Shown: positions 1 through 8,997, counted from the stretch's first letter. The stretch: 50,449 nucleotides of DNA from an uncultured Erysipelotrichaceae bacterium (GCA_902780585.1 CACZGA010000015.1:1-50449); one strand, 5' to 3'. Made by a program: numbers and translations. The notes: generated from the sequence alone by a model not told the origin.

Positions 1-48
1 GGCGATAAAGGTCTTAGAGATATGTCTACTTTTTGGGTTGTTAAATAA
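1..48 (+). CDS. C-terminal end of an upstream gene (partial)
   Basis: Frame 1 is open from the first base to a TAA at 46-48 and encodes the last 15 residues GDKGLRDMSTFWVVK of a protein that starts outside the window. A promoter for the next gene begins about 10 bases later, so this looks like a true gene end. The fragment is too short to assign a family. Confidence 0.45.
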   Translation, partial: GDKGLRDMSTFWVVK

Positions 49-58
49 AACATGGGTC

Positions 59-87
59 TTGTACTTATGTTTTTCTTTTGGTATAAT
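59..87 (+). promoter_or_regulatory. Promoter for the surface-protein gene at 110
   Basis: TTGTAC at 59-64 and TATAAT at 82-87 are separated by 17 bases. The -10 is extended (TGG directly before TATAAT). The expected RNA start near 94 leaves room for the GGAG ribosome site at 98-101. Confidence 0.7.
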
Positions 88-109
88 TTTTTAGAATGGA
101 GACTTGATT

Positions 110-1468
110 ATGAGTAAGAAAAAAAAGAAGAAGCCAAAACATCTAATGGGAAGAAAAGAATTTCTTTTTGATTTTTTTAGTATAGTCATTGTCATGGGAA
201 TAGGTATTTATTTTGGATTTAGAAGTATATATTACTATAGTAAGCAGAATGTTAAGATAGTAGAGGATTCTAAAACATTAAATGGAGTTATTTTACAGAA
301 TAATCAGGTTATAACCGAGGGGGACGGTCTATACAAAGATACTGATGGTTACTATTTTAATGGTAATGTTACTAACAATTATGTTTTACTGGGTAATTCT
401 TTATTTAGAATTATTCGTATATCTAAAAAAAATAGTATTAGAATTGTAAGTGAAGATTATGTAGCTTCATTTCCGTGGGGAGAAGAGGCAACTTACCAAA
501 ATTCTAATATTCGTCTTTGGCTAGAAAAGGGCGAGAATGAACATTCAGGAATTTATTATAATATGATTCCTAATATAGAAAGTAATTTTGTAAAAACTTC
601 TTTTTATGAAGAATCTTTAGTAGATCATAAGATGGAGTCTATTGGTGAAGAGTATTCTGATTATGTTAGTTTATTAACGATTCGTGATTATATTACAGCT
701 GGTGGTAATAACAGCTTTTTAAATACTGGTAAATTATTTTACTTATTAGGTTATTCTGATACACAAGAAAACTTATATGTTGAAGAAGATGGTAGTATTC
801 AAACATGTGATTCTTTAACTGGTTTAGGTATTAGGCCGGTTTTAACATTAAAGGAAAACACAGCATATACTGAAGGAGATGGTTCTTTAGCAAATCCTTA
901 TCGTTTGGCTTTTGATAAGGATAATATGAGTGGCAAATACGTAAAACTAGGGGGAGATATTTGGAGAGTGTATTTAAGTGAAGGTGATACTTTAAGACTT
1001 CATTTAAATGGATACATTAAAGTAAACGGAAATGATTATTTTAGGAATTATAGTAATACTAATAGTATTTTTGATCCTACTGATAAGAAGAATATTGCTT
1101 ATTATTTAAATAATGACTTTTTAAATAGCTTAAGTTATGGTATAATGCTACTGGATTGTCCTTCCTATATTGGGGAAATTAGTGATGATCAGGGATATAG
1201 TTTCTTTAACATTTATAATCAGGTGGTTGTGACTAAAGTAGGTTTATTAAATATATTTGATCCTATTGTTAACCCAGATTTAGGTAACTATTTTTATGTT
1301 AATACAACTTCGCCTGTTGGTAGTATGGAATATGATAGATTTGCTTCGGGGTTATTGGAAGAGTCTGATGTAAGAGACGAAAAACCAATTGTTCCGGTTG
1401 TTTCTATTGCAAAGTCAGCAATTATAAATGGACAAGGTACTATTTTAGATCCTTATGTTGTGGAGTGA
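110..1468 (+). CDS. Membrane-anchored extracellular protein with two copies of a DUF6273-like repeat
   Basis: The protein has 452 residues. A lysine-rich start is followed by one membrane segment (about residues 22-42), so the rest is probably outside the cell. The extracellular part holds two related modules (about 75-265 and 275-452). Each opens with a strand like NYVLLGNSLFRII or GKYVKLGGDIWRV and closes with a tail of the form GxG(S/T)xxxPY (GDGSLANPY, GQGTILDPY). The same pattern occurs in the protein at 44881-46686, so the two are paralogues. I chose the ATG at 110 (GGAG 8 bases upstream) over a TTG two codons earlier. The function is unknown; adhesion or envelope sensing is only a guess. 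The next gene follows within 5 bases. Confidence 0.75.
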   Translation: MSKKKKKKPKHLMGRKEFLFDFFSIVIVMGIGIYFGFRSIYYYSKQNVKIVEDSKTLNGVILQNNQVITEGDGLYKDTDGYYFNGNVTNNYVLLGNSLFRIIRISKKNSIRIVSEDYVASFPWGEEATYQNSNIRLWLEKGENEHSGIYYNMIPNIESNFVKTSFYEESLVDHKMESIGEEYSDYVSLLTIRDYITAGGNNSFLNTGKLFYLLGYSDTQENLYVEEDGSIQTCDSLTGLGIRPVLTLKENTAYTEGDGSLANPYRLAFDKDNMSGKYVKLGGDIWRVYLSEGDTLRLHLNGYIKVNGNDYFRNYSNTNSIFDPTDKKNIAYYLNNDFLNSLSYGIMLLDCPSYIGEISDDQGYSFFNIYNQVVVTKVGLLNIFDPIVNPDLGNYFYVNTTSPVGSMEYDRFASGLLEESDVRDEKPIVPVVSIAKSAIINGQGTILDPYVVE

Positions 1469-1472
1469 AATA

Positions 1473-2546
1473 ATGAAAAAAACTAAGAAAAAATATAGAT
1501 TAAGAAGAGTTAGTAAACTTACAGTTTTAATTATTTTATTAGATATTATTGTGATAGATGGGCTAATTCTTATTAATACCAATTTTTTTAAATCATTTTG
1601 GATTCCTACAGCTATGACTACTAAGTCTCATGGTTATTTAGCTTTTACTTTGTATGATGAAGATGTTGTATATAAAGTATTGAGTGAAAACTATATTGAA
1701 GAAAATACTGAGACTATGAATCTTGATGATATTGTAATTGGTGGTAGTGAGAATACTCATTATGCTAGTAAATATGAAAAAGAATTATTTACTAGAGATC
1801 CAGGTAATGATGTTTATAAAACTATTCGTATTATTGAACCTAGATATAAAGGTTGGTTAATAGCAGTTTATGATCCTAATGATGTAACATTAGCTGTTTC
1901 ATCTAAATTAGGTAAAATTGGTCAGTCTGTTAATACTTTAGTTAAAAATAATGATGGACTTGTTGGTATTAATGGTGGAGGATTTGAAGATTTAGATGGT
2001 TGGGGAAATGGTTCTGTTCCTTATGGTGCTATTATCCATGGTGGAGAACTTGTTTGGAATCATGCTGGCGGAAGTGGTGGCTTAATCGCTTTAACGAAAG
2101 ATCATAAATTATATTTAACAGATGATGCACCAGAAAAAGCTATTGCGGATGGAGTTATGGAAGCAGTAGAGTTTGGCCCTAACTTAATTGTTAATGGTAA
2201 AACTGCTAAAATTCATGGAGATGGTGGTTGGGGAATTGCGCCTAGAAGTGTTATTGCCCAAAGAAAAGATGGTGTTATCTTATTCCTTATTATTGAAGGA
2301 AGATTACCAGGATATAGTATAGGAGCTTCTATGAATGATGTAATTGATATTTTACTTCGTTATAAAGCATATAATGCTGCTAATTTAGATGGTGGGGCTT
2401 CTAGTACGATGAGTATTGAAGGTAAGTTATGGAATAGAGCTTCAGCTGGTGGAGAATATGGAGGAAGATCTGTATCTAATGCTTGGATTGTTACTAATAA
2501 ACAGAATAAGCCTGCTCAGGCTCCAGTAAAATCAAATTACAAGTAG
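1473..2546 (+). CDS. Phosphodiester glycosidase (NAGPA/DUF2233) family exoprotein
   Basis: The protein has 357 residues with a basic N-terminus and a single hydrophobic segment (about 16-36) that anchors or exports it. The rest matches the phosphodiester glycosidase (NAGPA-like) fold seen in exopolysaccharide-associated proteins: GINGGGF near the middle, PRSVIAQ, and the hallmark NLDGGASSTM near the C-terminus. The family is linked to cleavage of glycosyl-phosphodiesters or cell-surface polysaccharide metabolism; the substrate here is unknown. The chosen ATG at 1473 has GGAG at 1462-1465, which overlaps the stop region of the preceding gene, so the two are translationally coupled. An upstream in-frame ATG at 1455 lies inside the previous gene and has no ribosome site. 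Confidence 0.85.
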   Translation: MKKTKKKYRLRRVSKLTVLIILLDIIVIDGLILINTNFFKSFWIPTAMTTKSHGYLAFTLYDEDVVYKVLSENYIEENTETMNLDDIVIGGSENTHYASKYEKELFTRDPGNDVYKTIRIIEPRYKGWLIAVYDPNDVTLAVSSKLGKIGQSVNTLVKNNDGLVGINGGGFEDLDGWGNGSVPYGAIIHGGELVWNHAGGSGGLIALTKDHKLYLTDDAPEKAIADGVMEAVEFGPNLIVNGKTAKIHGDGGWGIAPRSVIAQRKDGVILFLIIEGRLPGYSIGASMNDVIDILLRYKAYNAANLDGGASSTMSIEGKLWNRASAGGEYGGRSVSNAWIVTNKQNKPAQAPVKSNYK

Positions 2547-2551
2547 ATTAT

Positions 2552-2575
2552 AGACTAGAGAAATCTAGTCTTTTT
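2552..2575 (+). terminator. Rho-independent terminator
   Basis: AGACTAGA pairs with TCTAGTCT around a GAAA tetraloop and is followed by a T run. It ends the 110-2546 transcription unit. Confidence 0.85.
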
Positions 2576-2576
2576 G

Positions 2577-2605
2577 TTGTTTTCTCTTTTAAATAATGAT
2601 AGAAT
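2577..2605 (+). promoter_or_regulatory. Promoter of the VWA/TelA operon
   Basis: TTGTTT at 2577-2582, a 17-base spacer and TAGAAT at 2600-2605 with a TGA extension. It sits directly after the preceding terminator and 36 bases before the first gene of the operon. Confidence 0.65.
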
Positions 2606-2641
2606 AAATATGAATATATTATTAATAAAAGGGTTGATTAT

Positions 2642-4258
2642 ATGAGTATAAAGAAAAAAAATGAAAAGGTTTTTCCATGGACATTTGTATTTTTTATAAT
2701 AGTGTTTATGGTTATGGTTTTTGGATCAAATGACTCAGATACTATTGATAATGAGGAAAGGAAAGAATATTCTAGTAATGTTTTTTCTTTAATATCTAGT
2801 TCGGAAAATAAAGTGTTTGAAGAGGAGATAAAGTCATTTGCGAAAAAAAATAAAATTAATATAGATATTTCGTATGATGATACTTTAAAAATAACTAGAA
2901 GATTAAATCAAGGAGAAAAGTATGATGCAGTATGGCTTGCTAATTCTATATGGACTTATGCTGTAGATTCTAATGTTACTAGAATATCTGATACTAAAGC
3001 TACTAGTATTAATCCTATTGTTTTTGGAATTCGTAAATCTAAAGCTGAAGAGTTAGGCTTTGTTGATAAGGAAGTATATACTGATGATCTTGTAAGGGTA
3101 GTACAAGAAGGAAAACTTAAATTTAGTATGCCTAATCCAACTACTACTAATAGTGGAGCAAGTGCTTATTTAGGAATTCTTACTTCATTAGCAGGTAATC
3201 CAGAAGTACTTACTCAAGAAATGCTTGAAGATGAAGAATTAAAAGAAAAACTTAAAAATTTCTTTTCTGGGTTAGAAAGATCTAGTGGAGATGAAGCATA
3301 TTTAGAAGAAATGTTTGTTAAGGGAGATTATGAGGCTGTATTTACTTATGAATCTTCAATTATTAATATTAATAAAAAATTAGAAGCAGCTGGTAAAGAA
3401 ATATTATATGCAATATACCCAGTAGATGGTGTTTCTATATCAGATAGTCCAATTGGTTATATTGATCAGAAAGATGAACATAAAAAAGAACAATACCAGT
3501 TAATAGCAAATTATTTAGTTAGTGATGAAGGACAAGCTTTACTTGCGAAGAATGGTAGAAGAACTTGGTATGGTGGAGTTACTGATAGTGCTGATAAGAG
3601 TATTTTTAATCCTAATTGGGGAATTGATACTACGCATTATATTTCACCTTTAAAATATCCTTCTACTACAGTTATTAAACAAGCGTTAACACTATATCAA
3701 AATAGTCTTAGAAAACCAGTACATGTAGTATTTTGCTTGGACTTTTCAGGAAGTATGTGGGGAGAAGGTATTGATCAATTAAGAGATGCGATGGATTATA
3801 TATTAACTGATAGAGCTGCTAATGATTTTCTACAATTTACTGGTGAAGATATTATTGAAGTAATTCCATTTAATTCAAAAGTTGATACGGTTTGGTCTTC
3901 TCATAGTGATGAAGAATTACTTGTTTTAAATGAAAGAATAAAAGATTTATCTCCTAATGGAGGAACAGCTTTATACCCCGCAACGCAAAAGGCAATTACT
4001 TTATTACAGAGTGAAGATACTAGTAAATATAATACTTCAGTTATTGTTATGACTGATGGGGCTGGTAATGTTGGTAATTATTCTGATTTAGAAAAATATT
4101 ATCATTCTGTTAATTCTAATATTCCAATTTATTCTATTCAATTTTCAGCCGCAGATATTACCCAATTAGAGAAAATGGCAAAGCTATCTAATGGTAAAGT
4201 ATTTGATGGAAGAAATAGTTTAATTGATGCTTTCATGGAAGTTAGAGGATATAACTAG
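2642..4258 (+). CDS. Membrane-anchored solute-binding-like and VWA domain fusion protein
   Basis: The protein has 538 residues with one N-terminal membrane segment (about 13-30). Residues 45-345 resemble a type 2 periplasmic-binding fold (YDAVWLANSIW, then NSGASAYLGILTSLAG). Residues 358-535 form a von Willebrand A domain with a complete MIDAS: DFSGS at about 367, GGTALYPA, and TDGAG. VWA domains bind a partner through a metal ion, so this looks like an extracytoplasmic sensor or scaffold. It is first in a five-gene operon with XpaC-like, solute-binding, TelA-like and AAA+ proteins. VWA, TelA and AAA+ proteins also co-occur in Ter-type stress systems, but the role here is not known. The start ATG follows AAAGGG. 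Confidence 0.85.
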   Translation: MSIKKKNEKVFPWTFVFFIIVFMVMVFGSNDSDTIDNEERKEYSSNVFSLISSSENKVFEEEIKSFAKKNKINIDISYDDTLKITRRLNQGEKYDAVWLANSIWTYAVDSNVTRISDTKATSINPIVFGIRKSKAEELGFVDKEVYTDDLVRVVQEGKLKFSMPNPTTTNSGASAYLGILTSLAGNPEVLTQEMLEDEELKEKLKNFFSGLERSSGDEAYLEEMFVKGDYEAVFTYESSIININKKLEAAGKEILYAIYPVDGVSISDSPIGYIDQKDEHKKEQYQLIANYLVSDEGQALLAKNGRRTWYGGVTDSADKSIFNPNWGIDTTHYISPLKYPSTTVIKQALTLYQNSLRKPVHVVFCLDFSGSMWGEGIDQLRDAMDYILTDRAANDFLQFTGEDIIEVIPFNSKVDTVWSSHSDEELLVLNERIKDLSPNGGTALYPATQKAITLLQSEDTSKYNTSVIVMTDGAGNVGNYSDLEKYYHSVNSNIPIYSIQFSAADITQLEKMAKLSNGKVFDGRNSLIDAFMEVRGYN

Positions 4259-4267
4259 GAGGAATAT

Positions 4268-4894
4268 ATGAAGAATAAAGAAATACTATCAGCAGTGATT
4301 GGTGGAACATTCTTTGCAGTTCCTTACTTGGTATTATCTGCTCCAATTATTCCTTCTTTGGTGATTGGAGCGGCAGCTTTTGGAGCGGGGGAATTAGTAT
4401 TTGGAGATTATAAACTAACTTTAAAAGATACTGATCCTAGTTTATATAAAATGTTAGATACTGCTAGAAAACAAAATAAACATATTTTACAGATGATTCC
4501 ATTATTAGAAGATGAGTCATTAAAAAAACAATTAAATGAAATAAATGATTCTGTAACTAAGATTATTGATACAATTTCAAAGAATCCTAATAAAGCTAAA
4601 CAAACTAAGAACTTTTTTGATTATTATTTACCGATTACTATTAAATTAGTAGATAGGTATGATGAAATAGAAAATCAAAAATTATCTTCGACTGAAAGTA
4701 AAGAGTTTGTTAAATCTACTAATAAAATGATAGGTGAAATTAATAAAGCTTATAAAAAGATATTAGATAATATGTATCGTAAAGATATAGTAGATATGGA
4801 TGCAGAAATGAAAGTATTTAATTCTTTGCTAAAAGCAGATGGTTTCAATGATGCAGAATTTCCATTAAAGAAGGAGGAAAAGGAAGATGAATAA
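4268..4894 (+). CDS. xpaC: XpaC-like (5-bromo-4-chloroindolyl phosphate hydrolysis family) membrane protein
   Basis: The protein has 208 residues. Two short hydrophobic segments near the N-terminus (about 8-42) are followed by a helical cytoplasmic region rich in Lys and Glu. Length, topology and the position near a TelA-type gene match the XpaC family; B. subtilis carries xpaC next to yaaN (TelA family). The family name comes from an indirect phenotype, and enzymatic activity is doubtful. AGGAGG lies just before the ATG. The end overlaps the next gene by 8 bases, showing tight coupling. In this setting it probably acts as a membrane partner of the TelA-like protein (inference). Confidence 0.75.
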   Translation: MKNKEILSAVIGGTFFAVPYLVLSAPIIPSLVIGAAAFGAGELVFGDYKLTLKDTDPSLYKMLDTARKQNKHILQMIPLLEDESLKKQLNEINDSVTKIIDTISKNPNKAKQTKNFFDYYLPITIKLVDRYDEIENQKLSSTESKEFVKSTNKMIGEINKAYKKILDNMYRKDIVDMDAEMKVFNSLLKADGFNDAEFPLKKEEKEDE

Positions 4895-6086
4895 AAAACA
4901 GATTATTGGTATTGTTATTTTTGTAGTATTAATTCTTGGTATTGTAGGGTATAAATATCTTACAGATAATGGGAATAAAGTAGTTGGTGGTGTTACTACT
5001 ATTTATGTGGCTACTGGTGGTGGAAAAGAAGATTTCTTAGCTGATGAAGATGTACTTAAAATTTTAAGAAAGAAATATAAATTAGAAGTAGTATTTGATA
5101 GTTGGAGTAATGGTAAGACTGTACAATTACCTTTAATTCGTGAATCTGTTGGATTAGGTAATCAAAATATTGCGAATGATATTGCTAGTGGTAATACAAC
5201 ATATACAATTCATTCTGAGGGTGTTTCTACATATGATGCATTATTTACTTCTGATCAAAGATTCTATGATTATTATAAATTAAATCCTAATAAAGAAAAT
5301 GGTGAAGCAGATCGTTATAGTGTAAAGGGAGGAAGTTTAACTCTTAATACACCTATTGTTATATATAGTTGGCAAAAGATAGTGGATGCTTTGATGCAAG
5401 AAGGAATTGTTACAGAGACTGATGGGGTTTACTATATTAGTGATATGAATAAATTAATGGATTATATACTTGAAGGAAAAAAATGGTCTGATATAGGACT
5501 TGGTGAACTATATGGAAAACTTAATATTGCTTCAACAGATCCAGTTACTTCTTCACCAGGAGCAACTTATTATGGATTATTACTATCTACTTTAAGTGAA
5601 GGATTGGTTACTGATGAAAGTGTTTCTAATAACCTTCCTAAATTAAAACAATTTTATATTAAATCTGGTTATATGAATAATACACCAGCAGATTTATTTG
5701 AAAGATATTTAAAGACTGGTATGGGTGGACAACCAATGATAGTAGATTATGAAAAGAGTATTATTGATTTTGCGAATGCTAATCCTGATGGATTTAGTCA
5801 AGTAAAAGATAGTATTCGTATATTATATCCATCTCCTACAATTTGGAATTCTCATTGTTATGCTTATTTTACTGATAATGGTAAGAAACTATATGATGCT
5901 TTTGATGATAAAGATATACAACAAATTGCTTGGGAAAGATATGGATTCCGTACAGGTATTACTGGTGGAAGTTATGATGTTTCTAAGATTGGAATTGGTG
6001 TTCCACAAACAATTTCAAGTACAGTTTCAAGTTTAAAAATGGATACATATAATCAATTAATTGATTATTTAAAGAATGGAGAGTAA
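4887..6086 (+). CDS. Extracytoplasmic solute-binding-like protein
   Basis: The protein has 399 residues with an N-terminal membrane segment (about 6-23) and no lipobox cysteine, so it is probably a tethered rather than lipid-anchored protein. The body resembles an extracellular solute-binding protein: STDPVTSSPGATYYGLLL parallels the NPTTTNSGASAYLGIL stretch of the binding domain in the first gene of the operon, suggesting paralogy. No ABC permease or ATPase is encoded nearby, so it is unlikely to be a normal transporter component. AAGGAGG precedes the ATG, which overlaps the xpaC-like gene by 8 bases. The ligand is unknown. Confidence 0.7.
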   Translation: MNKKQIIGIVIFVVLILGIVGYKYLTDNGNKVVGGVTTIYVATGGGKEDFLADEDVLKILRKKYKLEVVFDSWSNGKTVQLPLIRESVGLGNQNIANDIASGNTTYTIHSEGVSTYDALFTSDQRFYDYYKLNPNKENGEADRYSVKGGSLTLNTPIVIYSWQKIVDALMQEGIVTETDGVYYISDMNKLMDYILEGKKWSDIGLGELYGKLNIASTDPVTSSPGATYYGLLLSTLSEGLVTDESVSNNLPKLKQFYIKSGYMNNTPADLFERYLKTGMGGQPMIVDYEKSIIDFANANPDGFSQVKDSIRILYPSPTIWNSHCYAYFTDNGKKLYDAFDDKDIQQIAWERYGFRTGITGGSYDVSKIGIGVPQTISSTVSSLKMDTYNQLIDYLKNGE

Positions 6087-6090
6087 TAAA

Positions 6091-7236
6091 ATGAATGGAT
6101 TAGAATTAAAATTAGAAAGTGCAAAAGCAGAAGAGAAGGTAGAGGGGTTAGTTACTTCAGGAGAAAAGGTTACTGAAGAGAAGATAGAAGAATCTTTAAA
6201 CTATGATTTGTTATCAGATGAAGAGAAAAAAGCTATTGATGAATTTGTTAGTAAGATTGATGTATTTGATTCTACACAAGTACTTCAATTTGGAGCTTCT
6301 TCACAAGCTAAAATATCTGAATTTTCTGATAGTGTATTAGAAGATGTTAAAACTAAGAATACAGGAGCTGCAGGAGATTTACTTGCTGACTTAGTAGCGC
6401 AAATTAAGTCATTTGATGGAGATATTACTAAAGATAATAAAGGTATTGGTAAATTGTTTACTAATGCTAAGAAACAATTTGATAAGATTGTGGCTAAGTA
6501 TTCTAAAATTGAAAAGAATATTGATACTATTGAAGGTGGATTAGAAAAAGATAAGATTCAAATGTTAAAAGATATTGCTATCTTTGATACTATGTATGAA
6601 AAGAACCTTACTTATTTCAAAGAAATATCATTATATATCATTGCTGGTGAAAAGAAACTACAAGAATTAAGAGAGGTAGTTTTACCTGAGTTACAAAAGA
6701 AAGCTCAAGAGAGTGGAGAACAAATTGATGCTCAAAAAGTAAATGATATGGAGAATACAATTCATCGTTTTGAAAAGAAATTATATGATTTAAAAACTAC
6801 ACGTATTATTTCTATTCAAATGGCTCCACAAATTCGTTTGTTACAAAATAATGAAGCTGAATTAGTAGAAAAGATTCAAAGTTCTATTACTAATACTATT
6901 CCATTATGGAAGAATCAAATGGTACTTGCTTTAGGTATTACTAATGCTAAACACGCTTTAAAGAATCAACAAGCTGTTACTAATGTAACAAATGATATGT
7001 TAAAGAAGAATAGTGAAATATTAAAACAAGGTTCAATTGATATTGCTAAAGAATCTGAAAGAGCTATTGTAGATATTGAAACACTTAAGAAGACTAATGC
7101 TGATATTATTGAAACATTAGATAGTGTTATTGAAATTCATAAGAATGGTAGAATCCAAAGACAAGAAGCTGAAAAAGAACTTAAAGAAATTGAAAAAGAA
7201 TTAAAAGCTAAAATGATTGAAATTAATATGAATTAA
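6091..7236 (+). CDS. telA: Toxic anion resistance protein TelA family
   Basis: The protein has 381 residues, is soluble and almost entirely helical, with long predicted coiled-coil stretches (about 75-175 and 280-380). The segment PLWKNQMVLALGITNAKHA and the TNDMLKKNSEILK region match the TelA/KlaA family. Members are linked to tellurite and other envelope stress tolerance, but the biochemical role is not settled. I chose the ATG at 6091, which has GGAG 9 bases upstream; a slightly earlier ATG at 6076 lies within the preceding gene and lacks a ribosome site. It probably works with the XpaC-like protein at the membrane. A strong hairpin follows the gene. Confidence 0.85.
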   Translation: MNGLELKLESAKAEEKVEGLVTSGEKVTEEKIEESLNYDLLSDEEKKAIDEFVSKIDVFDSTQVLQFGASSQAKISEFSDSVLEDVKTKNTGAAGDLLADLVAQIKSFDGDITKDNKGIGKLFTNAKKQFDKIVAKYSKIEKNIDTIEGGLEKDKIQMLKDIAIFDTMYEKNLTYFKEISLYIIAGEKKLQELREVVLPELQKKAQESGEQIDAQKVNDMENTIHRFEKKLYDLKTTRIISIQMAPQIRLLQNNEAELVEKIQSSITNTIPLWKNQMVLALGITNAKHALKNQQAVTNVTNDMLKKNSEILKQGSIDIAKESERAIVDIETLKKTNADIIETLDSVIEIHKNGRIQRQEAEKELKEIEKELKAKMIEINMN

Positions 7237-7237
7237 T

Positions 7238-7266
7238 ACAAGCCGCCGATTTGTCGGCTTGTTTTT
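7238..7266 (+). terminator. Terminator between telA and the AAA+ gene
   Basis: ACAAGCCG pairs perfectly with CGGCTTGT around a 9-base loop, followed by TTTTT. The ribosome site of the next gene starts at once, with no room for a separate promoter. It therefore probably lowers, rather than stops, expression of the AAA+ gene. Confidence 0.8.
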
Positions 7267-7278
7267 GAGGTGGGAACT

Positions 7279-8859
7279 ATGAATAAAGACTATTTAGCAG
7301 ATGTTTATAAAGATTTTTTTGAAACGCCTTTAGTATCAGAAAAACAAGTAGAAGAGACTACTGAACAAACATCTTTTCCACTTGAAGATGTGGATAAATT
7401 ATTAATAGATGAAGATTCTAAAGATTTACTTAAAAAAATCTTTGAATATATGAGAAAATATCATGATAAAGAAGAAGAGAGATACTTAGACTTTAACTTT
7501 GTATTAGAAAGTGATAATGATGAGACTATTAAATTATTTGAAGATCTAATAAAAAAAGCTATATCTTCATATAACTATGTTGGTAGTGGTAATTCTATTA
7601 TTTCTTTTTATGAAGCTGATACTGTTGATAAAGTAAAAGATGCTTTTAGTAAAAATTTTATTATTATTAAAGATATTAATGGATTAAAATTAAAAGATGA
7701 AAATTATAAGAAAGTATTTTTTCATTTATTAGAAGAGAATCTTTCTCATAAGATTGTTCTTATTGAAGGAGTAAAAGAAGAGGTTAATTATTTCTTTGAG
7801 TTTGATAATACATTACCACAAAGGGCTTTTCCATTTACTTTTGTAGGAATTGAACCTGGTGTACAAGATGTTTATCATGAGATATTAGAAATGACTCATG
7901 TAGCTGAAGATGATGAATTATCTATTAAGATATTAGATTATATTTCTGAGACATATCCTAAGAAAGAATTTGATTATCCTAGTTATAGAGATAGTTTATG
8001 TAGAGAAATATTATTTAAACATGATGTACCAAAATTAGAGACTGAAAAGACTATGGATGAAATATTTGAACAGTTAAATGAATTAGTTGGTCTTGAAAAG
8101 ATAAAAAAGACATTACATGAATTAGTAGATTATATGTCTTTAAGAGATAGGGCTAAAGATTTAAAGTTAAATAATGTTAATTTACATATGGTTTTCTTAG
8201 GTAATCCTGGTACTGGTAAAACTACAGTAGCAAGAATTATTGTGGATATTTTATATCATTTAAAATATATTAAACAGAATAAGTTAATAGAAGTATCTTC
8301 TAAAGATTTAGTGGCAGAGTATGTTGGGCAAACTGCGCCTAAGACAATGGAAGTTGTTGAAAGAGCACGAGGGGGAGTTCTGTTTATAGATGAAGCTTAT
8401 GCGCTTGCTAGTAAGGATAATCAAAATTCTTATAATGCTGAAGCTATTGCGACTTTAATTAAAGCTATGGAAGATTATAGAGATGATTTGGTAGTTATAT
8501 TTGCTGGTTATACTAAGGAAATGCATGACTTTTTAGATTCTAATTCTGGTATAGTATCTAGAATAGGTTATACTTTAGAGTTTGATGATTATACAGAAGA
8601 TGAGTTAGTTCAGATATTTGATGGTATGATGAAAAAAGCTGGATTTACAGTTAATGAAGATGCTTATATAGAACTTCGTAGAATTATAGGAGAAAATATT
8701 AATTCTAAGAATTTTGGTAATGCTAGATTTATTAGAAATGTATATGAGAAGACTATTATTAAGCATGCTGCGAATACCAAAGATAAGAAGAGAAAGAAAA
8801 TACTTTGTACAATTACTAAAGATGATATTTCAGCTGAAAATTTAAAACAATTTGTGTAA
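7279..8859 (+). CDS. CbxX/SpoVK-type AAA+ ATPase
   Basis: The protein has 526 residues. The C-terminal half is a CbxX/CfqX AAA+ module: EQLNELVGLEKIKK at its entry, Walker A GNPGTGKTT (Lys near 313), Walker B GVLFIDEAYAL (near 370), and a sensor region NFGNARFIRN. Residues about 15-255 may be a degenerate first ATPase domain: IIIKDINGL resembles a Walker B strand but no P-loop is seen. Such ATPases remodel partner proteins. The ATG at 7279 follows GAGGTGG; an in-frame GTG at 7270 lies inside that ribosome site. Promoter sharing with the upstream four genes, through the hairpin at 7238-7266, suggests it is the motor of the same system (inference). Confidence 0.85.
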   Translation: MNKDYLADVYKDFFETPLVSEKQVEETTEQTSFPLEDVDKLLIDEDSKDLLKKIFEYMRKYHDKEEERYLDFNFVLESDNDETIKLFEDLIKKAISSYNYVGSGNSIISFYEADTVDKVKDAFSKNFIIIKDINGLKLKDENYKKVFFHLLEENLSHKIVLIEGVKEEVNYFFEFDNTLPQRAFPFTFVGIEPGVQDVYHEILEMTHVAEDDELSIKILDYISETYPKKEFDYPSYRDSLCREILFKHDVPKLETEKTMDEIFEQLNELVGLEKIKKTLHELVDYMSLRDRAKDLKLNNVNLHMVFLGNPGTGKTTVARIIVDILYHLKYIKQNKLIEVSSKDLVAEYVGQTAPKTMEVVERARGGVLFIDEAYALASKDNQNSYNAEAIATLIKAMEDYRDDLVVIFAGYTKEMHDFLDSNSGIVSRIGYTLEFDDYTEDELVQIFDGMMKKAGFTVNEDAYIELRRIIGENINSKNFGNARFIRNVYEKTIIKHAANTKDKKRKKILCTITKDDISAENLKQFV

Positions 8860-8861
8860 AG

Positions 8862-8884
8862 AGATAGATTTTCTATCTTTTTTT
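8862..8884 (+). terminator. First terminator of the VWA/TelA/AAA+ operon
   Basis: AGATAG and CTATCT form a 6-bp stem around ATTTT, starting 3 bases after the stop codon and followed by a T run. Confidence 0.7.
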
Positions 8885-8920
8885 CTTATTAAGATAAAGC
8901 AAATATCATAATCTTTTTAA

Positions 8921-8954
8921 ATGATGGTAGTTTTTAACTACCAACATTTTTTTG
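8921..8954 (+). terminator. Second, backup terminator
   Basis: ATGATGGTAG and CTACCAACAT form a stem with one A-A mismatch, followed by seven T. It lies just before the next promoter and isolates it from upstream transcription. Confidence 0.75.
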
Positions 8955-8959
8955 TTTTG

Positions 8960-8968
8960 TGGTATAAT
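8960..8968 (+). promoter_or_regulatory. Extended -10 promoter of the pyruvate oxidoreductase gene
   Basis: TGG followed by TATAAT at 8963-8968. No convincing -35 box is present; the upstream position is taken by the arm of the preceding terminator. Confidence 0.6.
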
Positions 8969-8997
8969 TAATTTGAATATAAGGAGGATATAAAAAT

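Noticed and set aside
2642..6086. ABC transporter operon suggested by two binding-type proteins
   Set aside because: There is no permease or ABC ATPase; the only ATPase is of CbxX AAA+ type.
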